A DNA stretch of 8,235 nucleotides, from contig USAX01000083.1 of the NCBI GenBank assembly GCA_900552705.1, positions 1-8,235 of the forward strand, in the 5' to 3' direction. Origin of the DNA: an uncultured Collinsella sp. Lineage in GTDB: Bacteria > Actinomycetota > Coriobacteriia > Coriobacteriales > Coriobacteriaceae. Numbering within the stretch: the first letter of the stretch is position 1; each line of letters starts with the position of its first letter. Positions 1 through 5,652 of this stretch are shown here, in pieces. The translations under genes were made by a program, and so were the position numbers. The notes beneath the pieces are model-generated. The model was not told where the DNA came from. It was given only the letters and a program-made list of their open reading frames with translations, and ran no database searches.

Positions 1-2
1 AG

Positions 3-341
3 GTCGGCCTCGTTCCTGCTCCGGTTAAAAAGCAGTATGGCCGTGAGCAGATTGCGCGTCTCATCGCCATTTGTATTTTTAAGCAGGTGCTGCCCATCGC
101 TGCGGTTCAGGCGCTCTTTAATATTCAACGCTTAAGCTACGACGCTCCGACGGCTTTCGATTATGTAGTCGATCAACTTGAGGCATCGATTCGTGCAGCG
201 TTTTCCGTCGAGCAGACTCCCGTGCCCGATACCGCACATCAGGTTACGCGCGAGTCGTTGCTCGTACGCAGTGCGGTATCGTCCTTCGTCTCGAAGGCAT
301 ACCTGATGAGCTATCTAAAGTTCAATGGGTTTAATAGCTAA
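3..341 (+). CDS. DUF1836 family protein, C-terminal part (5' end outside window)
   Basis: The reading frame is open from base 3 to a TAA at 339-341, giving 112 residues with no start visible, so the N-terminus lies upstream of the window. A GTG at 87 is in frame, but conserved-looking sequence continues upstream of it, so it is unlikely to be the start. The opening residues (VGLVPAPVKKQYGREQIARL) followed by a hydrophobic helix ending in FKQVLP resemble the DUF1836 family. That family has a winged-helix, MerR-like N-terminal half ('..kGLvp.P.kkkYgr.qia.L..i..lKqvl..') and no proven function. It is found mainly in Firmicutes and Coriobacteria, to my recollection often beside degV genes, and a degV gene converges on it here. 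A DNA-binding role is inferred from family descriptions. Identification rests on recalled family consensus. Confidence 0.72.
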   Translation, partial: VGLVPAPVKKQYGREQIARLIAICIFKQVLPIAAVQALFNIQRLSYDAPTAFDYVVDQLEASIRAAFSVEQTPVPDTAHQVTRESLLVRSAVSSFVSKAYLMSYLKFNGFNS

Positions 342-353
342 CCGAGGTATAAG

Positions 354-394
354 ACGGGCGGGATAAAGGGCCACTGGCCCTTTATCCCGCCCGT
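354..394. terminator. Bidirectional hairpin terminator between DUF1836 gene and degV
   Basis: Bases 354-372 and 376-394 form a perfect 19-bp stem (ACGGGCGGGATAAAGGGCC with its complement) around the 3-nt loop ACT. It starts 12 bases after the plus-strand stop and ends 19 bases before the minus-strand degV stop, the usual place for a shared terminator of convergent genes. The plus-strand tail (TTCGTTTGTC) is only moderately T-rich and the minus-strand tail (CTTATACC) is weaker, so termination would rely mostly on the very stable stem. Confidence 0.8.
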
Positions 395-413
395 TCGTTT
401 GTCTAGTTGGGCA

Positions 414-1280
414 TTATCGGCCCGAAGCCACGCCCATGCCGTAGCCGATAATGAGCCCGTGCATCTCGGCATAATATGAATCTAGCCCGTTGCAGGGCAT
501 GACAATCGTCTTGGAGCCGGGCCAGTGCTCGACAATGCGGTCGGCAAGCGCCTGGGCTCCAGCTTCGTTCTCAACGTGATCGATGATGACCTCGCCGCCC
601 GTGAAACCTTCGGCTTCCATGGTGTCGATGATCTTGTTTAGCATCTTCTTTTCGCCACGCGTGTGCCCGACGAGTTCGATTTTACCGGCTTCACTCGCCG
701 TGCCCAAAATGCGAATATTGAGCTTGTTGGCAATGACGCCGGCTGCCTTAGGGATACGTCCGGCTTTGGCGAGGTTTTCGTAATTGCACAAGCTGAAGAG
801 GATTTTGCTGTTCTGTTCAAGGTTATCGAAGTATGCGCAAGCGTCCTCGAATGAGGCATCCGGATTGCTTGCAAGATAGCGGTCGAATAGCAAGAAAATG
901 AGATCCATTTTGCCGCCAGCCGCGCGTGAATCGACAAGATGAATATTGCGGTCCGGTTCCTCGGCAAGAACCATATCGCGAGCCGTAGCTGCCGCATTGT
1001 AGCTGCCCGACACGCCCTCAGAGATCGGCATGCAGATGGTCTTGTCTGCCAATTTGAAGAGCTCGACCCACTCCCCTACGCTGGGACAAGCGCTCGAAGA
1101 AGCGTTCGTCTCCGCCTGAACAGCGCAGTTGAGCTCATGTACATCGAGCGAAAGGTCATCGACGAATTCACGCTCCCCCACTCGGATCTTAAGGGGTGCA
1201 AATGCAAAGGTGGTATGAGGTGCGGTTGGTTGCCAATCGCGAAGATTGCAGCTCGAATCGGAGATAAGTGCCCAGCTCAT
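414..1280 (-). CDS. DegV family protein (fatty-acid-binding fold)
   Basis: The product has 288 residues, the normal DegV length. DegV/FakB proteins bind one fatty acid and present it to the FakA kinase; other members have unknown ligands. Visible family landmarks are the N-terminal 'ISDSSCNL' (6-13), 'ACPSVGEW' (64-71, matching the TSxPS lipid-contact loop), 'SGSYNAA' (91-97), 'DSRAAGGKMD' (117-126), 'AKAGRIPKAAGVIANKLNIRIL' region (171-192) and 'RGEKKML' (208-214). The start ATG at 1280 is preceded by AAAGGA six bases upstream. Two departures are notable: the usual TS dipeptide reads SA (63-64), and the C-terminal HTGPG-type loop is replaced by 'IIGYGMGVASGR'. The histidine that contacts the fatty-acid carboxylate in FakB therefore seems absent. 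The gene is monocistronic, with a repeat-rich promoter region and a shared downstream terminator. The family call is secure; the ligand is unknown. Confidence 0.92.
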   Translation of the reverse strand: MSWALISDSSCNLRDWQPTAPHTTFAFAPLKIRVGEREFVDDLSLDVHELNCAVQAETNASSSACPSVGEWVELFKLADKTICMPISEGVSGSYNAAATARDMVLAEEPDRNIHLVDSRAAGGKMDLIFLLFDRYLASNPDASFEDACAYFDNLEQNSKILFSLCNYENLAKAGRIPKAAGVIANKLNIRILGTASEAGKIELVGHTRGEKKMLNKIIDTMEAEGFTGGEVIIDHVENEAGAQALADRIVEHWPGSKTIVMPCNGLDSYYAEMHGLIIGYGMGVASGR

Positions 1281-1293
1281 TGGGGGTCCTTTC

Positions 1294-1313
1294 TAATTGT
1301 TCCCCAACAATTA
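1294..1313 (-). promoter_or_regulatory. Operator-like palindrome overlapping the degV -10 region
   Basis: The plus strand reads TAATTGTT-CCCC-AACAATTA, a perfect 8-4-8 inverted repeat. On the minus strand it begins inside the TATAAT box at 1315-1310 and ends just before the degV Shine-Dalgarno, covering the likely transcription start. A site here would block initiation, so a repressor operator is the simplest reading. The same sequence could also form a small hairpin at the mRNA 5' end. No regulator has been identified. Confidence 0.5.
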
Positions 1314-1315
1314 TA
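1310..1315 (-). promoter_or_regulatory. Candidate -10 box for degV
   Basis: The minus strand has a perfect TATAAT (plus-strand ATTATA) 29 bases upstream of the degV ATG. The start site would fall near 1303, giving a leader of about 22 nt with the AAAGGA ribosome site. No good -35 element lies 16-19 bases upstream; that interval falls in the arm of the 1335-1371 inverted repeat. The promoter may therefore be weak or depend on an activator. Confidence 0.45.
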
Positions 1316-1334
1316 GCCATCTTTTTGATTGATT

Positions 1335-1371
1335 GGATGGCTATCTAGTTTTGAATACTAGATAGCCATCC
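1335..1371. repeat. 15-bp inverted repeat upstream of degV
   Basis: GGATGGCTATCTAGT at 1335-1349 is exactly complementary to ACTAGATAGCCATCC at 1357-1371, around the 7-nt gap TTTGAAT. Nine bases of the motif recur as ATAGCCATC at 1313-1321, overlapping the degV -10 box, so the motif occurs three times in alternating orientation. There is no strong T-tract on either strand, which argues against a simple terminator. It could be a protein-binding site or a switchable pair of hairpins, because 1336-1344 can pair with either neighbour. Confidence 0.6.
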
Positions 1372-1395
1372 TGATTTTATGGCAAACGGTAGGGA

Positions 1396-1436
1396 TAAAA
1401 AGAATGGGCCTCGTGACTCAAGATCGCGAGGCCCAT
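1396..1436 (-). terminator. Rho-independent terminator of the pgsA-nlpC operon
   Basis: ATGGGCCTCG (1404-1413) pairs exactly with CGAGGCCCAT (1427-1436) around a 13-nt loop. Read on the minus strand the stem is followed directly by TCTTTTTATCCC. It begins 23 bases after the stop codon of the NlpC/P60 gene, the position and polarity expected for the end of that transcript. Confidence 0.8.
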
Positions 1437-1458
1437 GTTCGTTCGCTGTAGTAATAAA

Positions 1459-2565
1459 TTAGTAGCGTACGAAGATGTAGTTGTTGTTCATACCGGCTGC
1501 GACGGAGCTGATGATGACGCCCGTTTTGTAGTCGGAAGCATGGATCATCTGACCATTACCGATATAGATGCCGGTATGGTAGGAGTTAACCACAACATCG
1601 CCGGGTTGCGGATCGGACACACGGGTCCAACCCATGAAGTCGACCGTGGTGCCCAGACGGCAGTAGCGTCCCGTGAGGCAATAGCTTACAAAACCGGAGC
1701 AGTCAAAGCTGTTCGGCCCAATGCCACCCCAAGAGTAAGCGTATCCGAGTTTGCTATAGGCACGCGAAACAACGGAACCGCCGTCAACGGACTGGCTCGG
1801 TGCGGAAGGCGTCGGAGCCGGAGCCGGAGCGGGCGTCGGGGGCTGCGGAGCGGGCGCGGGCGTGTTTCCGCCGTCGTTGGTCGTACCGCCACCCTTGTTG
1901 GTGTTCTCGGTCGTACCGGCGGTGTCGTTACTCACCGTGGCCTTTTCGGCGGTGCTGGCGTTTATACCAGCCTGCAGCGCGGCGTTGGCCTCGGCCTCGG
2001 CAGCAAGCTCGGCCTGCAGCTGTGAATCCAGGGAGTTCACGACGCTCTGGGCCTCAGCCTGCTGGGCATTGAGCTCGTCGACCTTCTTTTGCGTCGCGGC
2101 GACGTTCTTCTCCTGCTCGGCCTGCTTATCGGTGAGCTGCTGCTTAAGGTCCTTGACCTCCTGAATGGTTTGGGCCTGCTTGTCGGACACCTTGCCGTAG
2201 TAGAAGAGACGGTTGAGCATATCGCTCAGGTCATCGACGCCCGTCAAAACCTGAAGCAGGCTCAGACCGCCGGTTTTGTACTCGCCGGCGACATAGGTCG
2301 AGAGCTTGGCCTGGCCTTCGGCGATCTCCTGCTGCTTTTGCGTGATCTCGCCTGCAGTCTGATCAAGCTCCTGCGTCTGTGCGGAGAGTTCATCGTGAAT
2401 TTGCTGGGTTTGCGTGCCGATCTGCTCGAGCTTGGTACGGGCAGCGGCAAGGTCGGATGCGGTATCGGCGTAGGCCGGAGCCACGAGGCCCAGGCCCAAA
2501 ACACAAGCGAGGGTTGCCGTAGCAGCGCAGCGTGCCATGTTTCCGTGCGTGTTTGCTGTGCGCAT
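1459..2565 (-). CDS. Secreted NlpC/P60 peptidoglycan hydrolase with coiled-coil N-terminus
   Basis: A 368-residue secreted cell-wall peptidase. Residues 1-33 form a Sec signal peptide (a hydrophobic core ending AYA before D34). Residues 35-90 and 125-205 are rich in Q, E, K, A and L and predict two coiled-coil arms around a less polar hinge. Residues 215-260 form a low-complexity linker of G/T/N and then PAP/PTP repeats, probably a wall-spanning spacer. Residues 263-368 are the NlpC/P60 domain, with catalytic Cys289 in 'FDCSGF', His330 in 'YHTGIYIG' and His342 in 'MIHAS'. Such proteins cut stem peptides between D-iGlu and the diamino acid; coiled-coil members (RipA/CwlO type) act in cell separation or elongation and are held inactive or controlled through the coiled coil. 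The ATG at 2565 has GGAAAGGA upstream. It lies 32 bases after apt, probably last in the operon. The catalytic call is secure; the exact bond cut is inferred. Confidence 0.93.
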   Translation of the reverse strand: MRTANTHGNMARCAATATLACVLGLGLVAPAYADTASDLAAARTKLEQIGTQTQQIHDELSAQTQELDQTAGEITQKQQEIAEGQAKLSTYVAGEYKTGGLSLLQVLTGVDDLSDMLNRLFYYGKVSDKQAQTIQEVKDLKQQLTDKQAEQEKNVAATQKKVDELNAQQAEAQSVVNSLDSQLQAELAAEAEANAALQAGINASTAEKATVSNDTAGTTENTNKGGGTTNDGGNTPAPAPQPPTPAPAPAPTPSAPSQSVDGGSVVSRAYSKLGYAYSWGGIGPNSFDCSGFVSYCLTGRYCRLGTTVDFMGWTRVSDPQPGDVVVNSYHTGIYIGNGQMIHASDYKTGVIISSVAAGMNNNYIFVRY

Positions 2566-2597
2566 GTAGCTTCCTTTCCGGTATCTAAGGGTAGCGG

Positions 2598-3128
2598 CTA
2601 GTCCACCGTCACCAGGCTAAAGAGCTCCACATCGTCATCAGACGGCGTGAGCTTCTCGCGCGGGTTGAGAAACGCAAGCTCAAGGATACACCCGTAGCCC
2701 ACAAGCTTTGCTCCCATATCTCGCACAAGTTTACCTGTTGCCTCGACGGTTCCGCCCGTCGCGACCAAGTCGTCCAGAATCAACACGGTATCTTTAGAGG
2801 TAATGGCATCGGCATGGATCTCGATAGAGTCGGTGCCGTATTCGAGCTCATAGCTCTGGCTCACCGTCTTGCGGGGTAGCTTGCCCGGTTTACGTGCGGG
2901 AACAAAGCCGGCGCCCAGAGCGACGGCCACGGGAACGCCCACCATAAAGCCGCGAGCCTCGGGACCCACGACCTTGGTGATTCCCATGTCGGCAAAGTGC
3001 TCGGCGAGGGCATCGGTCATGGCTTTGAGCGCCTCGGGGTTGCCAAAGAGCGGCGTGATGTCTTTAAAGATGACTCCGGGCTCGGGATAGTCGGGGATGT
3101 CGACGATTTGAGATTCGAAGTCGTACAT
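2598..3128 (-). CDS. apt: Adenine phosphoribosyltransferase
   Basis: A 176-residue cytosolic enzyme that converts adenine and PRPP to AMP and pyrophosphate in purine salvage. Family features in order are 'IPDYPEPGVIFKDITPLF' (11-28), 'GPEARGFM' (55-62), the flexible-loop 'RKPGKLPRKT' (79-88), 'YELEYG' (93-98), and the PRPP-binding loop 'VLILDDLVATGGT' (115-127) with its acidic pair and GT(G) turn. Length matches bacterial Apt. The frame continues upstream to an in-frame TTG at 3143, but the ATG at 3128 is the better start: AAAGG lies seven bases before it and the protein then begins with the usual Apt N-terminus. It lies 40 bases after the MerR gene and 32 before the NlpC/P60 gene, on the same strand, so it is probably co-transcribed. 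There is no obvious functional tie to its neighbours. Confidence 0.97.
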   Translation of the reverse strand: MYDFESQIVDIPDYPEPGVIFKDITPLFGNPEALKAMTDALAEHFADMGITKVVGPEARGFMVGVPVAVALGAGFVPARKPGKLPRKTVSQSYELEYGTDSIEIHADAITSKDTVLILDDLVATGGTVEATGKLVRDMGAKLVGYGCILELAFLNPREKLTPSDDDVELFSLVTVD

Positions 3129-3168
3129 TGCATGACCTTTCAATGGGTTGCCGGATAAGCGGCAGCGG

Positions 3169-4047
3169 TTATTTGCCCGCCGTGGCGGTGCCGGAGTGCG
3201 AAGGGGCGACGACCTTGAGCGGCTTTACGAGAGAATCCTCGTGCGAAGCCGGCGCGGCAGTTTCTTCGTTTTTGGCCTTGGTGGACTCGGAGCGAGCGAT
3301 TTCCTCATCGAGTGCATCGATGTCGGCGTCCTCGACCACGGCGTTGAGCGACTCAAAAACGCGGTTCTTGAGCAGCGCAGTGTGCACGCCTTCCGTCAGG
3401 TCGTGAAGCTTCTTAAACGCACGCTCAAGCTTGGCGTCGCGCTCGTCATCGGAGGTATCCATTCCGAGCATGCTCACGAGCACCTGCTCAAACATCGAGG
3501 ACTCGCGGTTGGCGGAAGACACGTACTGACGCAGGTTGCGCGGCTCGATATGGAAGCGCGACAGCTCGGAGCAGTAACGGATGATCGGAAAATCGCGACT
3601 ATCGACAAGCTCGCGATTCTGCGGACTCTTGATGATGCGAATGAGGTCGTTCTCGGCGAGCGATCGGATAAACGAGATCTCGACGCCTAGCATATCGGGA
3701 ATGGTCTCGATGGGATGCAGCTTTTGCTTAGTCTCCTTGGGCTCCGTCTTGAGTGGAACATCGGACAGTAAGCCCACCTCGTAGGCGAGCGTTGACAGGT
3801 CCGTGGCGTTTTCCAAGCGCTGCTTAATCACGTTGAGCGGCATATAGCGGGTCTTCTGCAGGTGCAGGATGACCTCCAGGCGGTCAACGTCCTCCTTGGA
3901 GTACTGACGGTATCCCTTAGGCGTACGATGAGGGGTAATGAGCCCCTCATCCTCTAGAAATCTAATTTTTGAGTTCGAAAGATCGGGGTATGCGCCTCGA
4001 AGTAGGTTGACGACTTGGCCGATACTCAGATAGTTGCGTTCGGCCAT
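3169..4047 (-). CDS. ftsR: MerR-family transcriptional regulator, FtsR-like
   Basis: A 292-residue DNA-binding protein. Residues 6-80 form a MerR winged helix-turn-helix ('LSIGQVVNLL', 'SKIRFLEDEGLI', 'GYRQYSKEDVDRL', 'MPLNVIKQRL'). Residues 111-150 ('IPDMLGVEISFIRSLAENDL') look like the second HTH-like element of this subgroup. Residues 165-240 ('FHIEPRNLRQYVSSANRE', 'HTALLKNRVFE') match the C-terminal region I recall for mycobacterial Rv1828 and corynebacterial FtsR, an activator of ftsZ. The last 50 or so residues are a polar tail that family members usually lack. The start ATG lies three bases after the FHA gene stop, with GAGTAGGG as ribosome site, so translation is probably coupled. No metal-binding cysteine pattern is seen, so it is not a metal-sensing MerR. 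The subgroup call rests on remembered sequence and on gene order; control of division genes here is inference. Confidence 0.85.
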   Translation of the reverse strand: MAERNYLSIGQVVNLLRGAYPDLSNSKIRFLEDEGLITPHRTPKGYRQYSKEDVDRLEVILHLQKTRYMPLNVIKQRLENATDLSTLAYEVGLLSDVPLKTEPKETKQKLHPIETIPDMLGVEISFIRSLAENDLIRIIKSPQNRELVDSRDFPIIRYCSELSRFHIEPRNLRQYVSSANRESSMFEQVLVSMLGMDTSDDERDAKLERAFKKLHDLTEGVHTALLKNRVFESLNAVVEDADIDALDEEIARSESTKAKNEETAAPASHEDSLVKPLKVVAPSHSGTATAGK

Positions 4048-4050
4048 GCC

Positions 4051-4485
4051 CTACTCACCGGTTTCGATGCGCTCCGGCGTGCTCTCGTGGTAGATGAGCG
4101 TAAACGTACCGATCTGAACGGAAGAACCGTCGTGCAGCGGGGCCGCGTTGACAATGGCACCGTCGACCCAGGTGCCATTGAGCGAGCCAAGATCCTCAAT
4201 GCGGGCGCCGAGGCCCTCGCGAATAATGCGCGCGTGGCTGCGCGAAACGGTCATGTCATTGAGGAAGATGCCGTTCGCAGGATCGCGGCCGATGGTGGTC
4301 ACGTCGTCCTCGAGTTCAAAGGCGGCACCAGTCTGCGGACCCTTGACGATGGACAGAACGGGTGCGGTGATGCGCACGTTGGCCATGAGGTCGGGAACGG
4401 TGACGTCGCTTGAAGGCACGCGGAATACGCAGGTAGCGTCAGCAGTCTTATCATTCTGAGGCATATTGTTAACCATGTTGTCCAT
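4051..4485 (-). CDS. FHA-domain signalling protein, GarA/OdhI-like
   Basis: A 144-residue cytosolic phosphothreonine-binding protein. The FHA domain spans about 44-133, with the core residues present: 'IGRDP' (65-69), 'SRSHA' (81-85) and 'GSLNGTWV' (100-107). The N-terminal tail contains 'DATCVFR' (16-22), which lines up with 'ETTSVFR' of mycobacterial GarA and corynebacterial OdhI, where a kinase phosphorylates Thr and the tail then folds back on the FHA domain. Thr18 aligns with the second GarA threonine and the first is Ala. In those relatives the unphosphorylated form inhibits 2-oxoglutarate dehydrogenase and tunes glutamate metabolism. I chose the ATG at 4485 because AGGGG precedes it by five bases; an upstream TTG at 4518 is less likely. 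The gene is second in the operon, 66 bases after pgsA, and three bases before ftsR. The FHA call is secure; the GarA-like role is inferred. Confidence 0.88.
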   Translation of the reverse strand: MDNMVNNMPQNDKTADATCVFRVPSSDVTVPDLMANVRITAPVLSIVKGPQTGAAFELEDDVTTIGRDPANGIFLNDMTVSRSHARIIREGLGARIEDLGSLNGTWVDGAIVNAAPLHDGSSVQIGTFTLIYHESTPERIETGE

Positions 4486-4551
4486 GACAACCCCTAACTT
4501 ATCGCGGACGTGCCGCAAATAATGAACCGTACGTAATCATACCCCAACGAA

Positions 4552-5256
4552 TCAGTCTTCGATTTCAGGGTTCAGAAAGTCGATGTCCTCGTCCTCGGGA
4601 TGCGCGAGAGCCTGTTTAATGGCCACTCCGCCCTTAATGGAATAGATGACAGCCGTGAGCATGGAGAAGATCACGCCGCCGTACACAAAGAAGATGCCGA
4701 GGGGCACCGAGCTTCCGTTGAGGCCCGGGAAGGCCGTAAGGGTTGAAGGTAAAAGATGCAGGCCGTCAATAACGGGGAACCCGAGCAGCATGAGCGAGAA
4801 GCCGGTCATGAGCAGTGCAGTGGCAATCTTTCCGGGAAAGACGACATCGATGGGGCGACGGTGATAATGACGCACGATAAGCGTGCCGATGCCCAGATAG
4901 ATGTCGCGGCCAATAATGAGCACGCAGACCCAGATGGGCAGCTCTCCGCGGACCACCAGCCCAAGTACGCCGGTGAACAGCAGCGCACGGTCGCAGATGG
5001 GATCCATGACCTTACCGAGCCACGAGACCGTCTTGGTCATGCGGGCGATCTGACCGTCCATCCAGTCGGTAGAGGCGGCAACGGCGTAGATAACGATGGC
5101 GATGACGCGGTTGTTATCCGTCACAAACAGGTACAGAAATACCAGGGTGAGGATCAGGCGCGTAAAGGTGATGAAATTGGAGATCGTAAAGATCTTATTC
5201 GACGGGTAATCGGAAGTGCCGATAAGCTCCTTTTTGATCTTCTTTTTGATGCCCAC
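4552..5256 (-). CDS. pgsA: CDP-alcohol phosphatidyltransferase, probable phosphatidylglycerophosphate synthase
   Basis: A 234-residue membrane enzyme that joins CDP-diacylglycerol to an alcohol, most likely glycerol-3-phosphate, in anionic phospholipid synthesis. The full family motif DG(x)2AR(x)8G(x)3D(x)3D is present: Asp67, Gly68, Ala71, Arg72, Gly81, Asp85 and catalytic Asp89, with a further Asp at 64. About six membrane segments are visible (roughly 25-45, 49-64, 91-103, 107-127, 144-163, 184-206), followed by an acidic C-terminal tail. The frame stays open upstream to an ATG at 5382. I start at the GTG at 5256 because GGGGGAG precedes it by four bases, family-like sequence begins there, and a strong promoter lies inside the upstream part of the frame. 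It is first gene of the minus-strand operon. Alcohol specificity cannot be fixed from sequence; the FHA/FtsR neighbourhood points to the actinobacterial PgsA2 type. Confidence 0.88.
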   Translation of the reverse strand: MGIKKKIKKELIGTSDYPSNKIFTISNFITFTRLILTLVFLYLFVTDNNRVIAIVIYAVAASTDWMDGQIARMTKTVSWLGKVMDPICDRALLFTGVLGLVVRGELPIWVCVLIIGRDIYLGIGTLIVRHYHRRPIDVVFPGKIATALLMTGFSLMLLGFPVIDGLHLLPSTLTAFPGLNGSSVPLGIFFVYGGVIFSMLTAVIYSIKGGVAIKQALAHPEDEDIDFLNPEIED

Positions 5257-5292
5257 AGGACTCCCCCGCTGGTTAATGACAAAACTTTCGCT

Positions 5293-5321
5293 ACTATACC
5301 CGTTCCGGCGATGTCTATCCA
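5293..5321 (-). promoter_or_regulatory. Sigma-70 type promoter of the pgsA operon
   Basis: On the minus strand TGGATA (5321-5316) and TATAGT (5298-5293) are separated by exactly 17 bases; these match TTGACA and TATAAT at four and five of six positions. Transcription would start near 5286, about 30 nt before the GTG start and its GGGGGAG ribosome site. This supports the short pgsA start over upstream ATGs. Confidence 0.6.
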
Positions 5322-5384
5322 GCGTAAGCATAGAGAGTCCAGACATATGGAGGATGCTACTTGGTTGTGCGGGATTCTGCATTT

Positions 5385-5441
5385 GTGTACATCAGCCTCT
5401 AAATATGACAATTTTCGGCATCTTTGATGGCTGATGTACAC
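5385..5441. repeat. 13-bp inverted repeat with a 31-nt spacer, between pgsA and the transporter genes
   Basis: GTGTACATCAGCC (5385-5397) and GGCTGATGTACAC (5429-5441) are exact complements. Their centres are 44 bp apart, close to four helical turns. The arms lie 64-148 bp upstream of the pgsA -35 box and well before the transporter genes. The spacer is AT-rich and encodes nothing evident. The layout suits a pair of inverted regulator half-sites, or a stem with a large loop. There is a short TTTT just to the right (5443-5446), but the big loop makes an intrinsic terminator unlikely. Function is unknown. Confidence 0.55.
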
Positions 5442-5652
5442 GTTTTGATTCGGTGATTACATCGATCGGGAAAGTTGTTGCCTTAAGCAAATTAATCATG
5501 ATGTGCGGGTCGAGAAGGGCTGGCGCCAAAAGAGCCCAACGGCCGTTACAGCTTCGTTAGAAACGCGCCCCACCATGGATGGTGAACCCGAAAGGTAAGG
5601 CGCGCGGGCACGGCGACTCGGCCCGCGCGCCCGGAAGAGAAAGGATAAACCC
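5442..5652 (+). promoter_or_regulatory. Leader region of the lantibiotic-protection operon
   Basis: This non-coding stretch spans the change from average to very high GC. I see no convincing promoter; TTGTTG (5475-5480) with CATGAT (5497-5502) at 16 bp is only a weak candidate. It holds several short palindromes: ATCATGAT (5495-5502), AACGGCCGTT (5538-5547) and CACCAT-GG-ATGGTG (5571-5584). A strong 11-bp stem (5599-5609 with 5621-5631) ends 21 bases before the first ATG. A tiny frame ATG-GAT-GGT-GAA-CCC-GAA-AGG-TAA occupies 5575-5598, immediately before the stem, but has no clear ribosome site. Binding sites for a response regulator or an attenuation device are possible; neither is shown. 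Confidence 0.35.
5599..5631 (+). repeat. GC-rich 11-bp hairpin before the LanF start
   Basis: GGCGCGCGGGC (5599-5609) pairs perfectly with GCCCGCGCGCC (5621-5631) around an 11-nt loop. No T-tract follows; instead the LanF ribosome site (AAAGGA) comes a few bases later. The stem could pause RNA polymerase, protect the mRNA 5' end, or limit translation. Confidence 0.6.

Noticed and set aside
1335..1371. Inverted repeat upstream of degV as an intrinsic terminator
   Set aside because: It lacks a following T-tract on either strand, and the operon already has a T-tailed hairpin at 1404-1436.
2089..2601. Plus-strand open frame rich in leucine opposite the NlpC/P60 gene
   Set aside because: The leucine richness comes from reading the complement of Gln/Glu/Ala-rich coiled-coil codons; the minus-strand protein has a signal peptide and catalytic motif.
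3129..3143. Upstream TTG start for apt
   Set aside because: The ATG at 3128 has AAAGG at proper spacing and yields the normal Apt N-terminus.
4756..5427. Plus-strand 223-codon frame opposite pgsA
   Set aside because: It lies antisense to a complete CDP-alcohol phosphatidyltransferase motif and has no recognisable domain.
5504..5575. Possible tRNA ending in CCACCA upstream of the transporter genes
   Set aside because: No acceptor stem, anticodon arm or GTTCRA-type T-loop could be built; the CCA is coincidental.
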